From Cinnamomum chago (lineage: Eukaryota > Streptophyta > Magnoliopsida > Laurales > Lauraceae): a stretch of 64,000 nucleotides of DNA. The notes beneath the pieces are model-generated. The model was given only the letters and a program-made list of their open reading frames with translations. It did not search any database and was not told the origin of the DNA. This document shows positions 41,200 to 53,346 of the stretch, piece after piece. Location: contig CP142451.1 in assembly GCA_038049695.1 (NCBI GenBank), positions 125,585,501 to 125,649,500 of the forward strand, written 5' to 3'. Numbering within the stretch: position 1 is the first letter of the stretch; each line of letters opens with the position of its first letter. The position numbers and the translations under genes were made by a program.

Positions 41200-42385
41200 T
41201 GATCGGTGCGAGTTCAATTTGGTCCACCACCTATGGATAACCCTGGTCCATCAATTTCCTCCCTTTTTCTTTGGATTGGTTTCAATACAAGGCTCGCATG
41301 CCTTATGTACATTGGGGGCAAAGCTACTTTTGTTTTGGGATTCTTAGGAAATTTACAAATAATGGAAACCTTCATATCAGGTGACAATTTTACAGTTCCC
41401 AAATCAGGAAAGAGTCAGCAAGCCGCTCTTTAACATATTGGTCTTGTTATTGACTGAGCTTGTTAGTCTACCTGCCATGACCTTGATACACATTTATTTC
41501 TCTAAACAGGAATGTCTTGCAGTGACGTATGAAGAAATCAGAGTAATTAAAGGGCTTTAAATTGAGCACACTGACCAGTATGTCTACATTTAGCCCCCAC
41601 TAATAGGTTCCACTGCTTTCTGGTGCCCCATACTTTTTTATTTGTGTGCATTTGGCTAGTTTTCCATTTCTCCCACAAAGTCATTTCTTTTGATTTAAGT
41701 CTTCATATATTCTGTGTGTTTTGACTGACTTCTGCACCCTGTTTTCTTACTTTATTCAGTAGTTAGATTGCTTTTGTTGTTTTGGTTGTGCTTGTTTGCT
41801 TCAGTTATTCGTTACTGTGGATTTGCAAATACCTTCCATTAGTTATGGGGGGTCTCAGATTCGCTAAATTCCCGGAGCCCCTTGGATCAGTTTGACATCA
41901 TCAGTGGCGATATTTTCAGAAAATGGGGCCTTATATTAGTGAATTCTAGAAGAACTGTAAGTGATCCTAATATCATCTTTAGGTTTCACTAATCACTAGG
42001 CAACATGCCTCACCCATCCTTGTGTGCATCTTCCCAAGACATTTTGATACCATGTGTTGGGAGAGCTGTTCTTTCTCATGGTGATGGTTTTGCGTGCTTG
42101 TCTAGCCGTTTATAGAAGTGGGCCTGTTTTTATCAATTGCCGAGAATGAGAGAGACATCAGGTCAGTTGGAGTGGAGAGATACATGCCTGTATATTTAAT
42201 GGACAAATGCAGTTGTAACTTTGAAAATATTATTAATGTATTATTATGCAGCATCTGCCATTGATTTGCTGCGCCAGCCTTCTGTATCTATTATTGGATG
42301 TATTGTAGATGGTCAATTGCATGCCAAAAGAAGTTCATTATGATCTGACTATTCAGTTAATGGCTTCTGGGACTTGTTTGGTATC
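41200..42385. other. No gene recognised
   Basis: This stretch contains the two weak exon-like segments described with the entry at 37225-37316, and nothing else that I can support. Confidence 0.4.
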
Positions 42386-42391
42386 TATAGT

Positions 42392-43279
42392 CTTGTTTGG
42401 ATGGACCCATCAAAATAGAGCCATAAAAAAGGGGCTAGAATCAAAATGAGTGTTTGGTAATGCAATGATCTATTTTAAATAGACTTTTTAAAATCAAATG
42501 TTGAAAGTTTTTCATAAAATTTTCTAGATCCACAAGGTATTAAGCCTTGAAAATCGATCACATGGCCTTGTTTAGCCTTCCAAAGTGATCTAATGGTTCG
42601 GATCTTATGTTTAGGCCCATATAATGAAAAAATTAATATTAAATGGGTTATAATCTTTTTGCACATATCTAGAGATTGGTGATGATATAATGGCTGAAAT
42701 TTGTTCCCATGGCAACGTTTGACGTTCTAAACATTTTCAATAGCTTGGATTTTGATTTGCCATCTCAAAAACAATAAAAAAGAGAAACGTGTCTGGATAT
42801 GGACTACTTCAAATTTGGGCATGTTACATCAATGGTTGATATTGCCTTATAAATATTTCAAGATCCACAAGGTATTAAGTCTTGAGAATTGACTCCATAG
42901 CCGTGCTCATACTTCCAATGAGATCTAATTGTTTGGATTTTGTGTTTGGGCTCTATAGAATCTAGAAAATTTCATCCATTGGCTCCGATGGATGAAATGT
43001 GGTTACATAGCCGTTTTAGATATTGTGATCATTTTCAACGGTTTTGATATTTATGTACCGTCTCAGATTTAGAAAAGAAAATTTGAAAAACCGGATTGCA
43101 GCGATGTAGTTTCCATCTGCGTCGAATTTTTTGCATCTACTTTTCAATTGCTTGCATTTGGGGCAGTGAAAAAAAAGGCATTGTCTAAAACACTATCAAA
43201 CGCTTTTATTTTAAAAAACTCTTATCCGATTTAGAGTTTTTAGAGAATTAGAGGCGAAAATTAAAGACACCAAACAAGG
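42392..43279. mobile_element. Possible non-autonomous hAT/Harbinger-type element
   Basis: Short ends CTTGTTTGGATGG and CACCAAACAAG are inverted to each other and enclose about 890 bp. The inside repeats a block (CTAGATCCACAAGGTATTAAGCC near 42524 and AAGATCCACAAGGTATTAAGTC near 42860). No clear target duplication is seen. Confidence 0.4.
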
Positions 43280-45690
43280 GCAGTTATATCATTTATCAGC
43301 TGTAAAACTACTTGTGAAACCAATTAATTTAACTGGTGGTTTGAATTGAACTAGCCGGGAAAGTTCGAGGCGTCAATCCCTGGCATCACCGACTAACTAA
43401 AGGCTATTTCCTGATTTGTTGGGGTTAGGTTTTTCAGCAGATCAATGAGCGGGTTGGTTTTAGATTGAGCCTATAAATGTTGTGGTGGCGGTACTCTTGT
43501 TAAGGTCATTGCAATGAGTGCCTTAAGAATGTATCAGTTGGAATACAAGATTCGTGACCGTTATGCATACTTTCCTTCTTGGGTGGGCCCGTGGGGGGAT
43601 CTTTGCTTGTGATTTGGATTTACTAAAATTAACTTTATCAAATACTTACTGTTATGATGGCTTTTTTTCTCACATTCCCTTGGATTTGTTGCGTCTAATA
43701 CTTGAATTGGTGGCCATATCAATGTTAATAGGCTGTGATCGAAATGCCAAACCAATCAGAACGTTTATTTATTTTTTATATCATGGGAACTCGTGGACTC
43801 TCCTTTGGTTGATCATTGGTAAACTCACTGATACATAGAACCACCTATCAGCCCTATGTATTGGGTAAGGTCTTAAGAGATTCAAAGGCAGAATCACCAG
43901 GTTAAAATTGGACTTCCTAACCACGCCAACATTTTGACTGTTCTTCTTGGACCTTTTTGAATGTGTCGGATGCAATTGTGTTGACGGCCGCCTTTTCCCA
44001 GATTGGGCTCTTGAATGGCGTTTTTCCACTTTTTTTTGGTGAGGCTCACATTGGCTTAACTGATCTGGAAATGGTAGGGGCTAAGCTTAGGCATACGTAA
44101 GTGATGCTAATTGTGAGCAGTTCAATTTGAGCTTTATATAATGTCCTCTCAAACTACAAACCCTAATAATTCCCAAAGCTCCCTTGGGTTGTGGGAATAT
44201 CATGTAGCACAGTAGTATCAGTTGGTTTAGCCGTTTTGAACTTCTTCTAATTGGGCAAAACTAAGCTTTTGAATTTTTTTCTCGTACCGCATTCAAGGGG
44301 GCTGGGACCAAGTGTGAAGGGAGCCCGCAAACACACTGGGAAGCAGCCCACTCAAGTGTGAAGGGAGTCCATGCATATAGGAAGAGTCCATACATACGGG
44401 AAGAAAGTCTACACAAATGAGAAAGAAAAGTCTATGCAAGTGAGAAAGGAACATGTAGAAGTGAGAAGAGGTGACGTACCTGGGTTCGAATCCCAGACAG
44501 TTAGGAAAGAACTGAGAAGCCGTTCTTAACTAAGTTTTTTTTTTTTTTTTTTATCGTTAAAACTAAGCTTTTGGTCGTCTGGTGCCATTGTGAAGGGTAG
44601 CTTCAAATGCGTTTGTGTTTCCCAAACTGGTCTTTTTATGGCGACAATTGGTCACTGTGTTAAACTAGAGGATTGGATGGAACTCTTATCCAGTTGTCAT
44701 CATTATTTTCACCTAATTTACAAAACTAAACCAATATGTGCACTTCCCAGCTGTGGGTTACCTATGGTTGAAATTGAGTCATGATTCGGTGAACACCTGT
44801 TGATTTACTGCGTGCAAAATTTTGGATCTGGATATGGCTCGCATGAACTATCCTTGATTTCATATTTTTCAAGGGGTGGAAGTAACCCATGTACTTTCCT
44901 TGATTTCATATTTTCCTTGCAAGTAATAGCTGTTTCCACTCCCCATGGTCAAAAAAAAAAAAGAAGAAGAAAGAAACGAAAAATGAAAAAAAAAAAACCT
45001 ACCTTTTTCCTTTTAAGTAATAGTTGCAAGGAGAATTTATTGTTCTCTAGAAGAAATCTAAATGAAATGAGAAGATATTAGGAGATGCTCTGACGAGCGA
45101 CGCTGGCATCACCCATAGTGACACTATCGTCGTTTAGAAAAAAGTATAAAAAATATAAAAATTGGCAAGAGGACCTCATTAGTGCTATACAATTTGTGAT
45201 GACCTTTCGCGATAAATAGCGATATTTTGGGATTTTTCGAGTAAAATCCTCTTTAATAAATTTTGTTTCTTCCATGGTCACTTATGACACACGCATTACA
45301 TATTGCATCTACAATTTTTCACAAATATATTGAAATATCTTCTAAAATATATGGATTAATGCTCAAATTCCCGAGTGAAATAATATACTATATGAACTTC
45401 ACATGTACAGAAATAATGAATTGAAAATGGGAAAACATAAAAGGCTTTCCTTAAAAACTCAGTTTAAAATTAATACAAAATACTTTTCACAAACTAAACT
45501 ATAAAACACCAACACCTTTCGATATTAAAAGTATTGTACTTTCCACAAATACCGGCCGATTAATTTGAAGATTATAAAAATTAGAAGATGATAATTTGTT
45601 AAACCTTAAAGCCCCAAAATCAGTGTGGTAATGATCTGATTTGAGGTGTTTTTTTGTTTTGCTTAACATTAAATCCACAGTGAGAATTTA
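43280..45690. other. No gene recognised; short repeats and a SINE-like unit
   Basis: At 44310-44460 a loose tandem series of AAGTGTGAAGGGAGTCCATG-like units occurs. It is followed by CCTGGGTTCGAATCCCAG (a B-box-like or tRNA T-arm-like palindrome) near 44478 and a T run at 44538-44552. Elsewhere I see nothing. Confidence 0.4.
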
Positions 45691-45693
45691 ACC

Positions 45694-46022
45694 GAGCCTG
45701 TTTGGATAGGCAAAAAATAGAGTAGAATGAAGTTAAATGGGTCGCCTAACCGTCTAAAATTTTAACTCTATCCCATTTGGATGAGTTTGTCCCGATAGAT
45801 GAAGTAATATTGTGAGCCACGTGTACTCCATTTCACTTCAACTCTAAATACTTCCATTTTTCTTGAGTAAAAGTGGATTATACTCAAAACCTTAATTTTA
45901 AATTAAGTATCCAAATGGAGTAAAGTAAAGTACTCTACTTTAACTTCAACCTACTTTTTTCACTCCACTCCACATGTAAAATCTATTTCATTTTACTCCA
46001 CTCCTTATTTATTCAAACAGGC
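45694..46022. mobile_element. MITE, PIF/Harbinger-like, copy 2
   Basis: Inverted ends GAGCCTGTTTGGATA and TATTCAAACAGGCTC enclose a body colinear with the MITE at 17650-17978. Shared motifs include GAAGTTAAATGGG, GATGAAGTAATATTGTGA and TGTACTCCATTTCACTTCAA. It abuts the 5' end of the SINE at 46023. Confidence 0.75.
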
Positions 46023-46203
46023 TCAAGCGGTAACTCAGTTAGTTTAAGACCACGGCTTGCACCCTGATGTTGTAGGTTCGAACCTGCACTACCACACTGG
46101 GGCTACAGAGGAGTTTACCCAGCTTCCCTTTAGGCCCGTAGGGATTAGTCCGGCCCAAAGGGTCGGGACCCTCCGATAGCAAAAAAAATAAAATAAAATA
46201 AAT
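46023..46203 (+). mobile_element. tRNA-derived SINE with AAAT-rich tail
   Basis: AGCGGTAACTCAGTTAG (A box) and GTAGGTTCGAACCTGC (B box) are followed by a tRNA-unrelated body and a tail of AAAAAAAATAAAATAAAATAAA. Directly after it lies CAGCGAGAATTT, and before the adjacent MITE lies CAGTGAGAATTT, which fits a 12-bp target duplication with one mismatch. Confidence 0.75.
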
Positions 46204-46426
46204 GCAGCGAGAATTTTCCATCACACTATCTATTGAGTGATCGACATTAACCTAAGTGGGTCCCCCAAGGGCATCAGATTTTCAATTTCACCCCAAGATA
46301 ACCAACTGTATATAAGTTTGATAACGTATGCTGAATTTATATTCTGATCCCGCGCGATCGTCTCTACGTCAATAAGCATTTCCCGCTCTTCTCTCTCTCT
46401 CTCTCTCAGAAGTCAGAGCACAATAG

Positions 46427-49400
46427 ATGGCGCCCAAATCTGATAGCGTCGAAGGTAACCAACCATCTATACCTAATCTCCTCTCACTCTCAATCGAATT
46501 TCATATCATCTTCCTTTTTTCCCATCCATTTCCCTCGAAATCTGCTTTTCCTGTTTTGATTTTCCCCATCACATTCAATCTACTTGGGATGTTTTCTCGT
46601 TTCTTCTCATCCCAAATCCACATTCTGTGATATTATTTTCATTTGAACAAGTAATCTCGCGGCCCAATTCCACATCGGAACATTGACATCTGTTTCTATT
46701 ACTGATTTTGCAGGTATTGTGCTGAAGTTTGTGAATGAGGTATGCCCCTGAAACAATCTGATGTCAATTTAATGTTTGCGAAGGGGATCAATTGTTAGAT
46801 GCATGGTTTATGAACTTTTGAAAAACCCAATATGGGATTCAGAATTTTGTAGCGAATGAGAAGTTGTATTGGTGTTTATAGTTTTCATGAACAACCCCGA
46901 GAAAGGCTAGCTCACATGTTTTGGCGAATTTCACCAATAATAATGGAGCTTAAATTTTGGCAAGTACTTAAGTGTGTGTTCCACTTGATTCAGAGTGCTT
47001 GTTGTGTTTCGAGTGTAATGAGAATTGAGTATTTCAAAAATTTGCTTCAGTCCAGCTTCTTGCATTCTTGTTAGGAGTAGTGATCATGTTTTACGAAGTT
47101 GTAATTTTGTAGTTTGGATGAAGTAATCAGACCACCTAACATGGGATATATTTCTTTCTTGGGTTCTCTCACATGTTCATTTCTTCATAATAAAGTTTCA
47201 TACCGATGAGGTATCGGTGGTACATTGAAACCTAATTTCTACAGATACATCTGAATAGTACTGATGGTTTCCTGCCAAACACCTTTCCTGAACTGCAATC
47301 TTAACAACTACTATTTTCATGATTCATCTTGTATTCCTTTAACCTTATCACTAGACACAGCTTACTTGCCAAGATGTACCGGGTCTTTGTTTAGACGGTT
47401 AAAGGGCTTATGTGGGAGCATTGCTCTCCCCACAAATACACATTTACTTTCCATGATCAGTTGACTACTGGCTACCATGATTTTTTTTTAAGATGGGACT
47501 CAAACTTATGCACCCACTCACACTGCACGTCTCCAACACCATGATTCATGACTCTACAAAGAGATATGATATGACTTAGTAGAGACTGTAGTGGATGTCA
47601 TAAGGACTTCAGATAAGGTTAGTGCTGGGGGTGTGATATTCATAGATGTGGCTAATGTTGATTTGAGGTGTTTCAGATTGGAGAACATAAATTCATGTGA
47701 TTCATTGCTTTCTGGGATCCTCCCTTTTTGGAGAATTAACTTGAATAAAAATAGGCATATATGCATAAAACCATGTATCACATACTATAGAATTTCTATA
47801 TGTAGTTAGGTATTCCGAAGAATGTGCGTGGTGTATTTTAACAGTGTTAAATATTTTGAACAGTGGGTAAAATTTACTAATAGTTGGTAAACATGGTTCT
47901 TCTGGTTGTTGTCTGCATCTTAATGGTTGAAATCAACTTTGTCCCAATCTGGTTGTTCAGCATAACATGACTTGGATCTACGCTTTACCACACTCCAATC
48001 TCTTATCAAACTAGCAGTCCTGCTCATACTCCAGCATGGAGTGTAAACTGTATAGTTCTTATTCTTGGTTTATATGACTTAATGTTTCATCTATGCCTTC
48101 TTCAGCAAAATAAACCACTGAATTCTCAAAATGTTGCCGATGCATTGCAAAAGTACAACCTCAAAAAGACTGCTGTTCAAAAAGCATTGGATACTTTATC
48201 GGATAGTGGACAAATCTCATTCAAAGAGTATGGTAAACAGAAGATATACCTTGCTCGGCAAGATCAATTCAATATTCCAAACAGTGAAGAGCTTGATCAG
48301 ATGAAGAAAGAAAATAGCAAGCTACAGGAAGAGCTTGTAGACCAAAAGAAAGCAATAGCTGAGGTACAGGCAGGTATGGTCTTTTCTTTCTATGATGTGA
48401 TTCCATTATGGTTGAAATCAGGCAGATCTATCACTATCAGCAATGGGTCACTTGGTAGTAATGAGCAAATCTCTCAACTGTTCTTAACTCTGAAAAATTA
48501 GAGCATTTGTAAACATTTGGCTGGCAATGATTTTTGTTGCAGAAATTCGAGCCTTGCAGACAAACTTAACACTGGAGCAAATACGGGAAAAAGAAGCTAA
48601 ACTGAAAACAGAGGTAACCCATATGGGCATATTTGGTACTATAATGCTTAGGTAAAGTTTAAAAAAACCAAACTGATGGTCTAACAGCCACAATTTGACA
48701 ATTCAACTGCTAGTGTAATTGGGTCAAGCATGCTGCCATTTAATAAAATGAGAAAAAAAAGACAGCTACCATAAATCAGTCAGAATCGTAGGTTCATATT
48801 GATTTTTCCAACTGGTTTTACTGACTTTGACTTTTTTGACTGGTTCAATGGCTTGGTTTGGAGTTTGGACTGACCAGCAAATTCACTGATCACAAGCAGT
48901 CCAACTGGATGGTCTGACCTGGTTAAAACTGATGGTGAACTTAAGGGCTCATTTGTTTTCACAGAATTTAAATCCTCGGAATTCATATGTAAAATGTGTT
49001 CCAACAAAAGTTTTGTTAAAGAGGTTTGGGATGAAAGCTATAAGGTACAGATGTAGATTGGACCCTGACTTTCCTATAATTTGATTTACTAAGCTGATGG
49101 CTTGGTCCCATTTCTCATCTCCCCTTAATTCATTTTCCATTAAAGTTATGGATCTTCTCTTTTCAATTTTACCCACTCGTAGGAATACATTTCTTAGAAT
49201 TCCCAAGAATTCAATTCCATGAAACAAATGGGCCCTCTAATGTGTGAAGATGAGAGAATATTCAAACCATTTATCCGTGACCAGGTTAGAGAGATGGAGG
49301 AAAAGCTGAGCAAATTGCGTCAGGGAACAACTTTGGTGAATCCAGAGGATTGGAAAGCAGTTGAAGACACATGCTCTGAGAAAATCAGTCAGTGGAGAAA

Positions 49401-49473
49401 GCGCAAAAGGATTTTCAAAGACCTATGGGATATGATAACTGAGAACATGCCCAGGGACCTAAAGGACTTCAAG

Positions 49474-49529
<56 letters not shown>

Positions 49530-49656
49530 TTTCTTAACTGGGTATCAAATTATGTAGGAGGAGCTTGGAATTGAATATGATGAAGAAGTTGGTGTGAATT
49601 TGCAGTCCTGCAGTGAATTGATTCCAGCCGGGAGGAAGCGAAAGAGGGGTCCATGA
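46427..49656 (+). CDS. HOP2: Homologous-pairing protein 2 (meiotic recombination), 6 exons
   Basis: The exons are 46427-46454, 46714-46739, 48106-48373, 48543-48613, 49285-49473 and 49558-49656. They give a 226-residue protein, the usual HOP2 length. The start MAPKSDSVEG, the winged-helix part (LKKTAVQKALDTL, ITFKEYGKQKIY-like) and the central coiled coil (from about residue 85, heptads of Leu/Glu/Lys) match plant HOP2. The C-terminal WRKRKRIFKDLWDMITEN and EELGIEYDE also match. HOP2 works in the nucleus with MND1 to stimulate DMC1/RAD51 strand invasion between homologues. All borders are GT/AG and in frame. The intron before exon 6 is only 84 bp and mostly a CT repeat, and the intron before exon 5 holds a MITE. 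No defect is seen. Confidence 0.96.
48945..49235. mobile_element. MITE in HOP2 intron 4
   Basis: The ends GGGCTCATTTGTTTTCACAG and, inverted, GGGCCCATTTGTTTCATGG enclose about 290 bp, with TTA/TAA-type flanks. This is the Tourist-like pattern also seen at 51302 and 51543. Its 3' end lies about 50 bp before HOP2 exon 5, inside the branch-point region. Confidence 0.7.
49474..49525 (+). repeat. CT microsatellite filling HOP2 intron 5
   Basis: About 23 CT dinucleotides follow the donor GTCCTCT directly and occupy most of the 84-bp intron. The only other parts are a short CATATTTCTTAACTGGGTAT stretch and the acceptor TATGTAG. Confidence 0.9.
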
Positions 49657-50326
49657 TTTCTTCAGGGTATGCTGGCCATTCATCTAATGGCCCATATAGA
49701 TTCTAAAATACTATAAAGAAATGTAGTGTGATGACTGATAACCCAACTTCTTCCTGTTGGATTATTTACCAAGACCACAGTTGTAACCTTTCTCAGGAAG
49801 GATTGTCATAAAGATGAATGGTCATTGTCATGTTAGATAGATTGAAGGTGGTTCTAAACTAAGCATAGAATGCGTCAATGGGTCCAATTCAACTCGAAAT
49901 AGCCTTGTAATTTTTTTTTTAAATCGTTCATCGCAATCAAAACCGTATCCCAACTATATTGGATCGGCTGCTTTAATTTCTTCTCTGTATTTTCTCTATT
50001 CTGATCTATATTGAGCCAAATCTTCTGATAGGTTGTACTTCTTACAAATTCCTATAAACTTGCTAAATTTTTTAACTGATAATTTTGCAACATCATTAAA
50101 ACAAAATTTTCATTACAATTGCTGTAGCCAGCTTATTAAATTACTCGCATCAGTACCTTGTAATTGTTTCATACCCGTGTAGTAACTAGCTTTACATGAT
50201 CATCACAAACTCAATAAAAACAATAAAGAATACCAGCTACATGCAGAGTCCAAGAGATGAATAAACATTTCAACAACAATCACGTTCAAGAAACAACTCG
50301 TTCCATATACTCTCTTTAAGTTTTCA
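49657..50326. other. Tail-to-tail spacer between HOP2 and the IST1-like gene
   Basis: The two genes converge here, so both 3' UTRs fall in this 670-bp stretch. No other feature is seen. Confidence 0.6.
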
Positions 50327-53033
50327 CTACTTAAAACCTCGCCAGGTCCTCACAGAAACCGGCTTCTTCCCCATCTCAGACCTATGCACTTGTTTCTCAG
50401 TCAAGTATGCCACCGTATTTCCATCCTTTTCTAACCCTGATCCCATTTTCCTAGACTCTTCATGCTGCATATTAATGGAATCAGCTTGGGATATTATCTT
50501 TTGGTCTTGGTTTGAGTAATGAAAATCACTGGGCTTGGATGGAATCCTTGCCCAATCCTCAGTCTCTTCATCACTCTCGTCGAAATGTATTACCTTCTCC
50601 GAGGTTGTCATCCCACCTGCTTCATTCATTGTTCCAGTTGAGTCCAAGCTTGAAGCCGATGCGGATCTCTCTAGTTTTTCTTTGGGTTTGCCTTCAAATT
50701 TTTCTGGGACAATGTTTCTACTCTCAAGTGGAGGTTCTTCGTCTTCTGATTCAGAGCTGGAGTGCTGAATGGGGTGGATATTCTCAAACTCTGACCCACC
50801 ATTAAAGTGTTCGACCTTCTCTGTCATCGCAATTCCATTCCCAGCTCTTTTCCTCAAAGGCACATCCTCTCGATTCTTGTATCGGTTTCTCCCTCTGGTA
50901 CCACGGCTGCTTTGATCGTCTGAACCGCTGTCATGGGTTTCTGATTTTGAAAGCTCAATGGCAGCTCTTGCTGCTAGTGCTGCTTCAGCAGCTGATTCAA
51001 AAGCTGCTTGAGCTGCACTAGCAACATCTGCATACTTCTTCCTTGCTTTCGTTGATCCAGAGAGTTCATCAACTGGTTCTGTTCTAGTAATGCTTTGAAC
51101 ATCATCTTCCATACCACCATTAACAAGATTCTCTGCACCTGCATTGGATCTATTAGGCTTGGCCTTGTCCCGTGTCTTCTGGCTCATGTTCAAGTCCTGC
51201 AGTTATACAGAATAATGTAAACAAACTGTTAGTTGTGTCTTACAGATTAAGTTAAACAAAGTGTTAGTTCTATCTTCCAAATCCCTTCTTGTGATTACTA
51301 TGGACCCGTTTGTTTGCCTGAAATTGAATTCCTAGAAATTCTAAGAAATTCATTTCTGCCAAAGTAGCTAATTGAAGAAATAAGGGTGAGAATCTCATGC
51401 CCAACAAATAACCATCCGTTTTGGTGAAAATCTCGTGCTCAACAAATAACCTTCTGTTTTTGGTGGAAAGTGATCACCGTAGTAAATAAAATCCAAGAAA
51501 AGTTAAGTCTCATTTGGATTTTTCCCTAATATACTTCACTTAGGCCCCGTTCTTTTACTAGAATTCCTGACAGGAATTCAGGCTGTCTGTGAATTTCAGA
51601 ATTCTTGTAAGGAATTTTGTGTTTTGTTACCAGAATTCCTGGGCATTTGAAATTCCAAGCATTTGAAATCTCAAAAAAATCAGCATTTGAAAAACTACTT
51701 TAACAAGGAGGATTTGAAAATCTCACTTGGCACAAGAATTCCGGGAGAGGGATGACAGCATTCTAGGAGTTCAGGCAAGAATTCAGGCCATGAATGAAAC
51801 AACGAATTTAGAATTCCAAAATTTGGCAGCATTTTAAATACTAACATTTGAAATTCTCAAACAACCACCAGACATGAATTCTATGAATTCTAGTAAAGAA
51901 AAGGGCCCTTAATATTTCTCCTTAAACCCATTTTACCATGAATTCCTAGGAATTAATTTCATGCCCTTAATGCTTTCCTCAAGTCTCATCTACCACAAGC
52001 TCCATCTTTGTTCAACTTCCAAAATCCAAACCCAATTACTCTCTCTCTCTTTCTCTCCAAACAGAGAAAAAGGAAAAAAAAAACCTGTAAATTACTGTGG
52101 TTTGATGTTTACCTCAGTGATCCCAGAAGAAGGTTCCTCAATATCCAGTGTAAGCCCTTTCTCAGAAGCGATTTCCTTGACGACATTCAATCTGCTCTCC
52201 AAACTCGGCTGTCTGGTTGACATTTTCTGTATGATCTACAAACACCATATTGAATTCAAAAATATGTACAATACAGACACTGAACAAACAACAATCAAAA
52301 TAAACAAAACACCTCAAAAACCATACCTTTGGATCAACACTGCAATGGTTGCGCAACTCAACTGCAGAAGCAGTGAAGTCCTTTCCATACCTGCTAGCAA
52401 ACATCTCACGAATCTGCTGCAGCTCAGGAAAGTCCCCACATCTAGAACACGCAAATATAAGACCTGCTATTGCTTCTCTTAGCTCCTTGGGACAGTCTCT
52501 ATAAAACCAAATTAACCAGCAATCACAGAAAGATTAAGAAACACTATATAGAAAAAAGATGGGTCTTGACTAAATCACACAAAAAACAAAGAATCAATGA
52601 AAATAAAAAAACTAACTTTTGATTTTCGATAAGGGAGACCCGTTCGATGAGAAGGTTGCAGTAACCTTCCATGATGACAAAGGCGTCGAACATGTTCTGC
52701 TCCTTGATGACATGCTCCACCTGAGGGGGGGAAAGAATAAAAAGGAAAGCAGAAAGAGAGAAAAAGGTGAGATGGGTGTCTTTCATTTTGTGTTTTCTCA
52801 TCTGGGTCCTTCATGAAAAAGGATGAAGAATCGTATATAGTATATACCCTTAGAAGAGCTCGTTCTTGGTGACCCATTTCGAGGAGTTGGGTGACGTCGC
52901 TTCGTGCATGGTTGCAGCGAACTTGACGTTGGTTCTTGAGAACGGCCAAACGGGAGGTGGCGAGGCTGAGAAGGGTCTTGAGTTTTGCTGCTTTGAAGGT
53001 TCTTCCAAGCAGAGCGTCGAGCTTTCTTCCCAT
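50327..53033 (-). CDS. IST1-like protein (ESCRT-III regulator), 5 exons
   Basis: Exons on the minus strand are 53033-52848, 52720-52617, 52498-52327, 52226-52113 and 51196-50327. All have GT/AG borders, stay in frame and give 481 residues. Residues about 10-175 form the Ist1 domain: the KAAKLKTLLSLATSRLAVLK helix, then RSDVTQLLEMGHQERALLRV, EQNMFDAFVIMEGYCNLLIE and FACSRCGDFPELQQIREMF. The C-terminal 290 residues are acidic and disordered, with an Ala-rich helix (ASAAQAAFESAAEAALAARA) that is shared with plant IST1-like proteins. Family members bind ESCRT-III and the AAA ATPase SKD1/LIP5 at multivesicular endosomes. The start ATG follows a CAG-repeat leader. No break is seen; which IST1-like paralogue it is cannot be told. 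Confidence 0.94.
51302..51962. mobile_element. Outer MITE (interrupted) in IST1-like intron 4
   Basis: It begins GGACCCGTTTGTTTGCCTGA, then ATTGAATTCCTAGAAATT, and a matching inverted tail CATGAATTCCTAGGAATTAA, then TTTCATGCCC, is seen at 51938-51966. A second MITE sits inside at 51543-51908. The outer 3' end is partly lost. Confidence 0.5.
51543..51908. mobile_element. Inner MITE with TTA target duplication
   Basis: The inverted ends GGCCCCGTTCTTTTACTAGA and GGGCCCTTTTCTTTACTAGA both continue to ATTC. TTA flanks both sides (51540-51542 and 51909-51911). The length of 366 bp and the TTA target fit a PIF/Harbinger (Tourist) MITE. Confidence 0.88.
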
Positions 53034-53065
53034 GCCTGCTAAAACAACACAAGGCAATGGAAGAA

Positions 53066-53094
53066 GCAGCAGCAGCAGCAGCAGCAGCAGAGAG
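53066..53094 (+). repeat. AGC/CAG trinucleotide repeat in the 5' leader of the IST1-like gene
   Basis: About nine GCA/AGC units lie 33-61 bp upstream of the IST1-like start codon, within the expected 5' UTR (CTG on the gene strand). Confidence 0.85.
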
Positions 53095-53346
53095 AAATGG
53101 TCAGATGGAAGAGGGGTGGGTGGTTATACTTATCAGTTGGAGGCTATTGGACTTTGAATATGATATAAGAGAGTGGGGATTGGGGAATGGGCTCTTGTGC
53201 TAGTCTTGAATAAAGTTTAACTTTGTGGTGGCTCATGTGGATGTCCCAATTGAGGTGCCCAGTTTGATGGGAGTGAATTGCCAGGCAGTTTCCAGCATTG
53301 GTTGTTTTTTACTTCTATTTTTTGCCTCATTGTATTGGCTTGCCGA

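Noticed and set aside
41214..41433. Overlapping frames on both strands near 41.2-41.4 kb
   Set aside because: No family resemblance and no supporting splice sites; treated as chance.
43554..43838. A 94-residue plus-strand ORF resembling a membrane protein
   Set aside because: Hydrophobicity follows from T-rich DNA; no start context or homology.
44478..44495. A tRNA T-arm at CTGGGTTCGAATCCCAG
   Set aside because: Only the T-arm-like palindrome is present; no full cloverleaf can be drawn, so at most a SINE relic.
46063..46078. A tRNA gene from the GGTTCGAACCT box
   Set aside because: No acceptor stem or anticodon arm closes around it; the A box, body and AT-rich tail fit a SINE.
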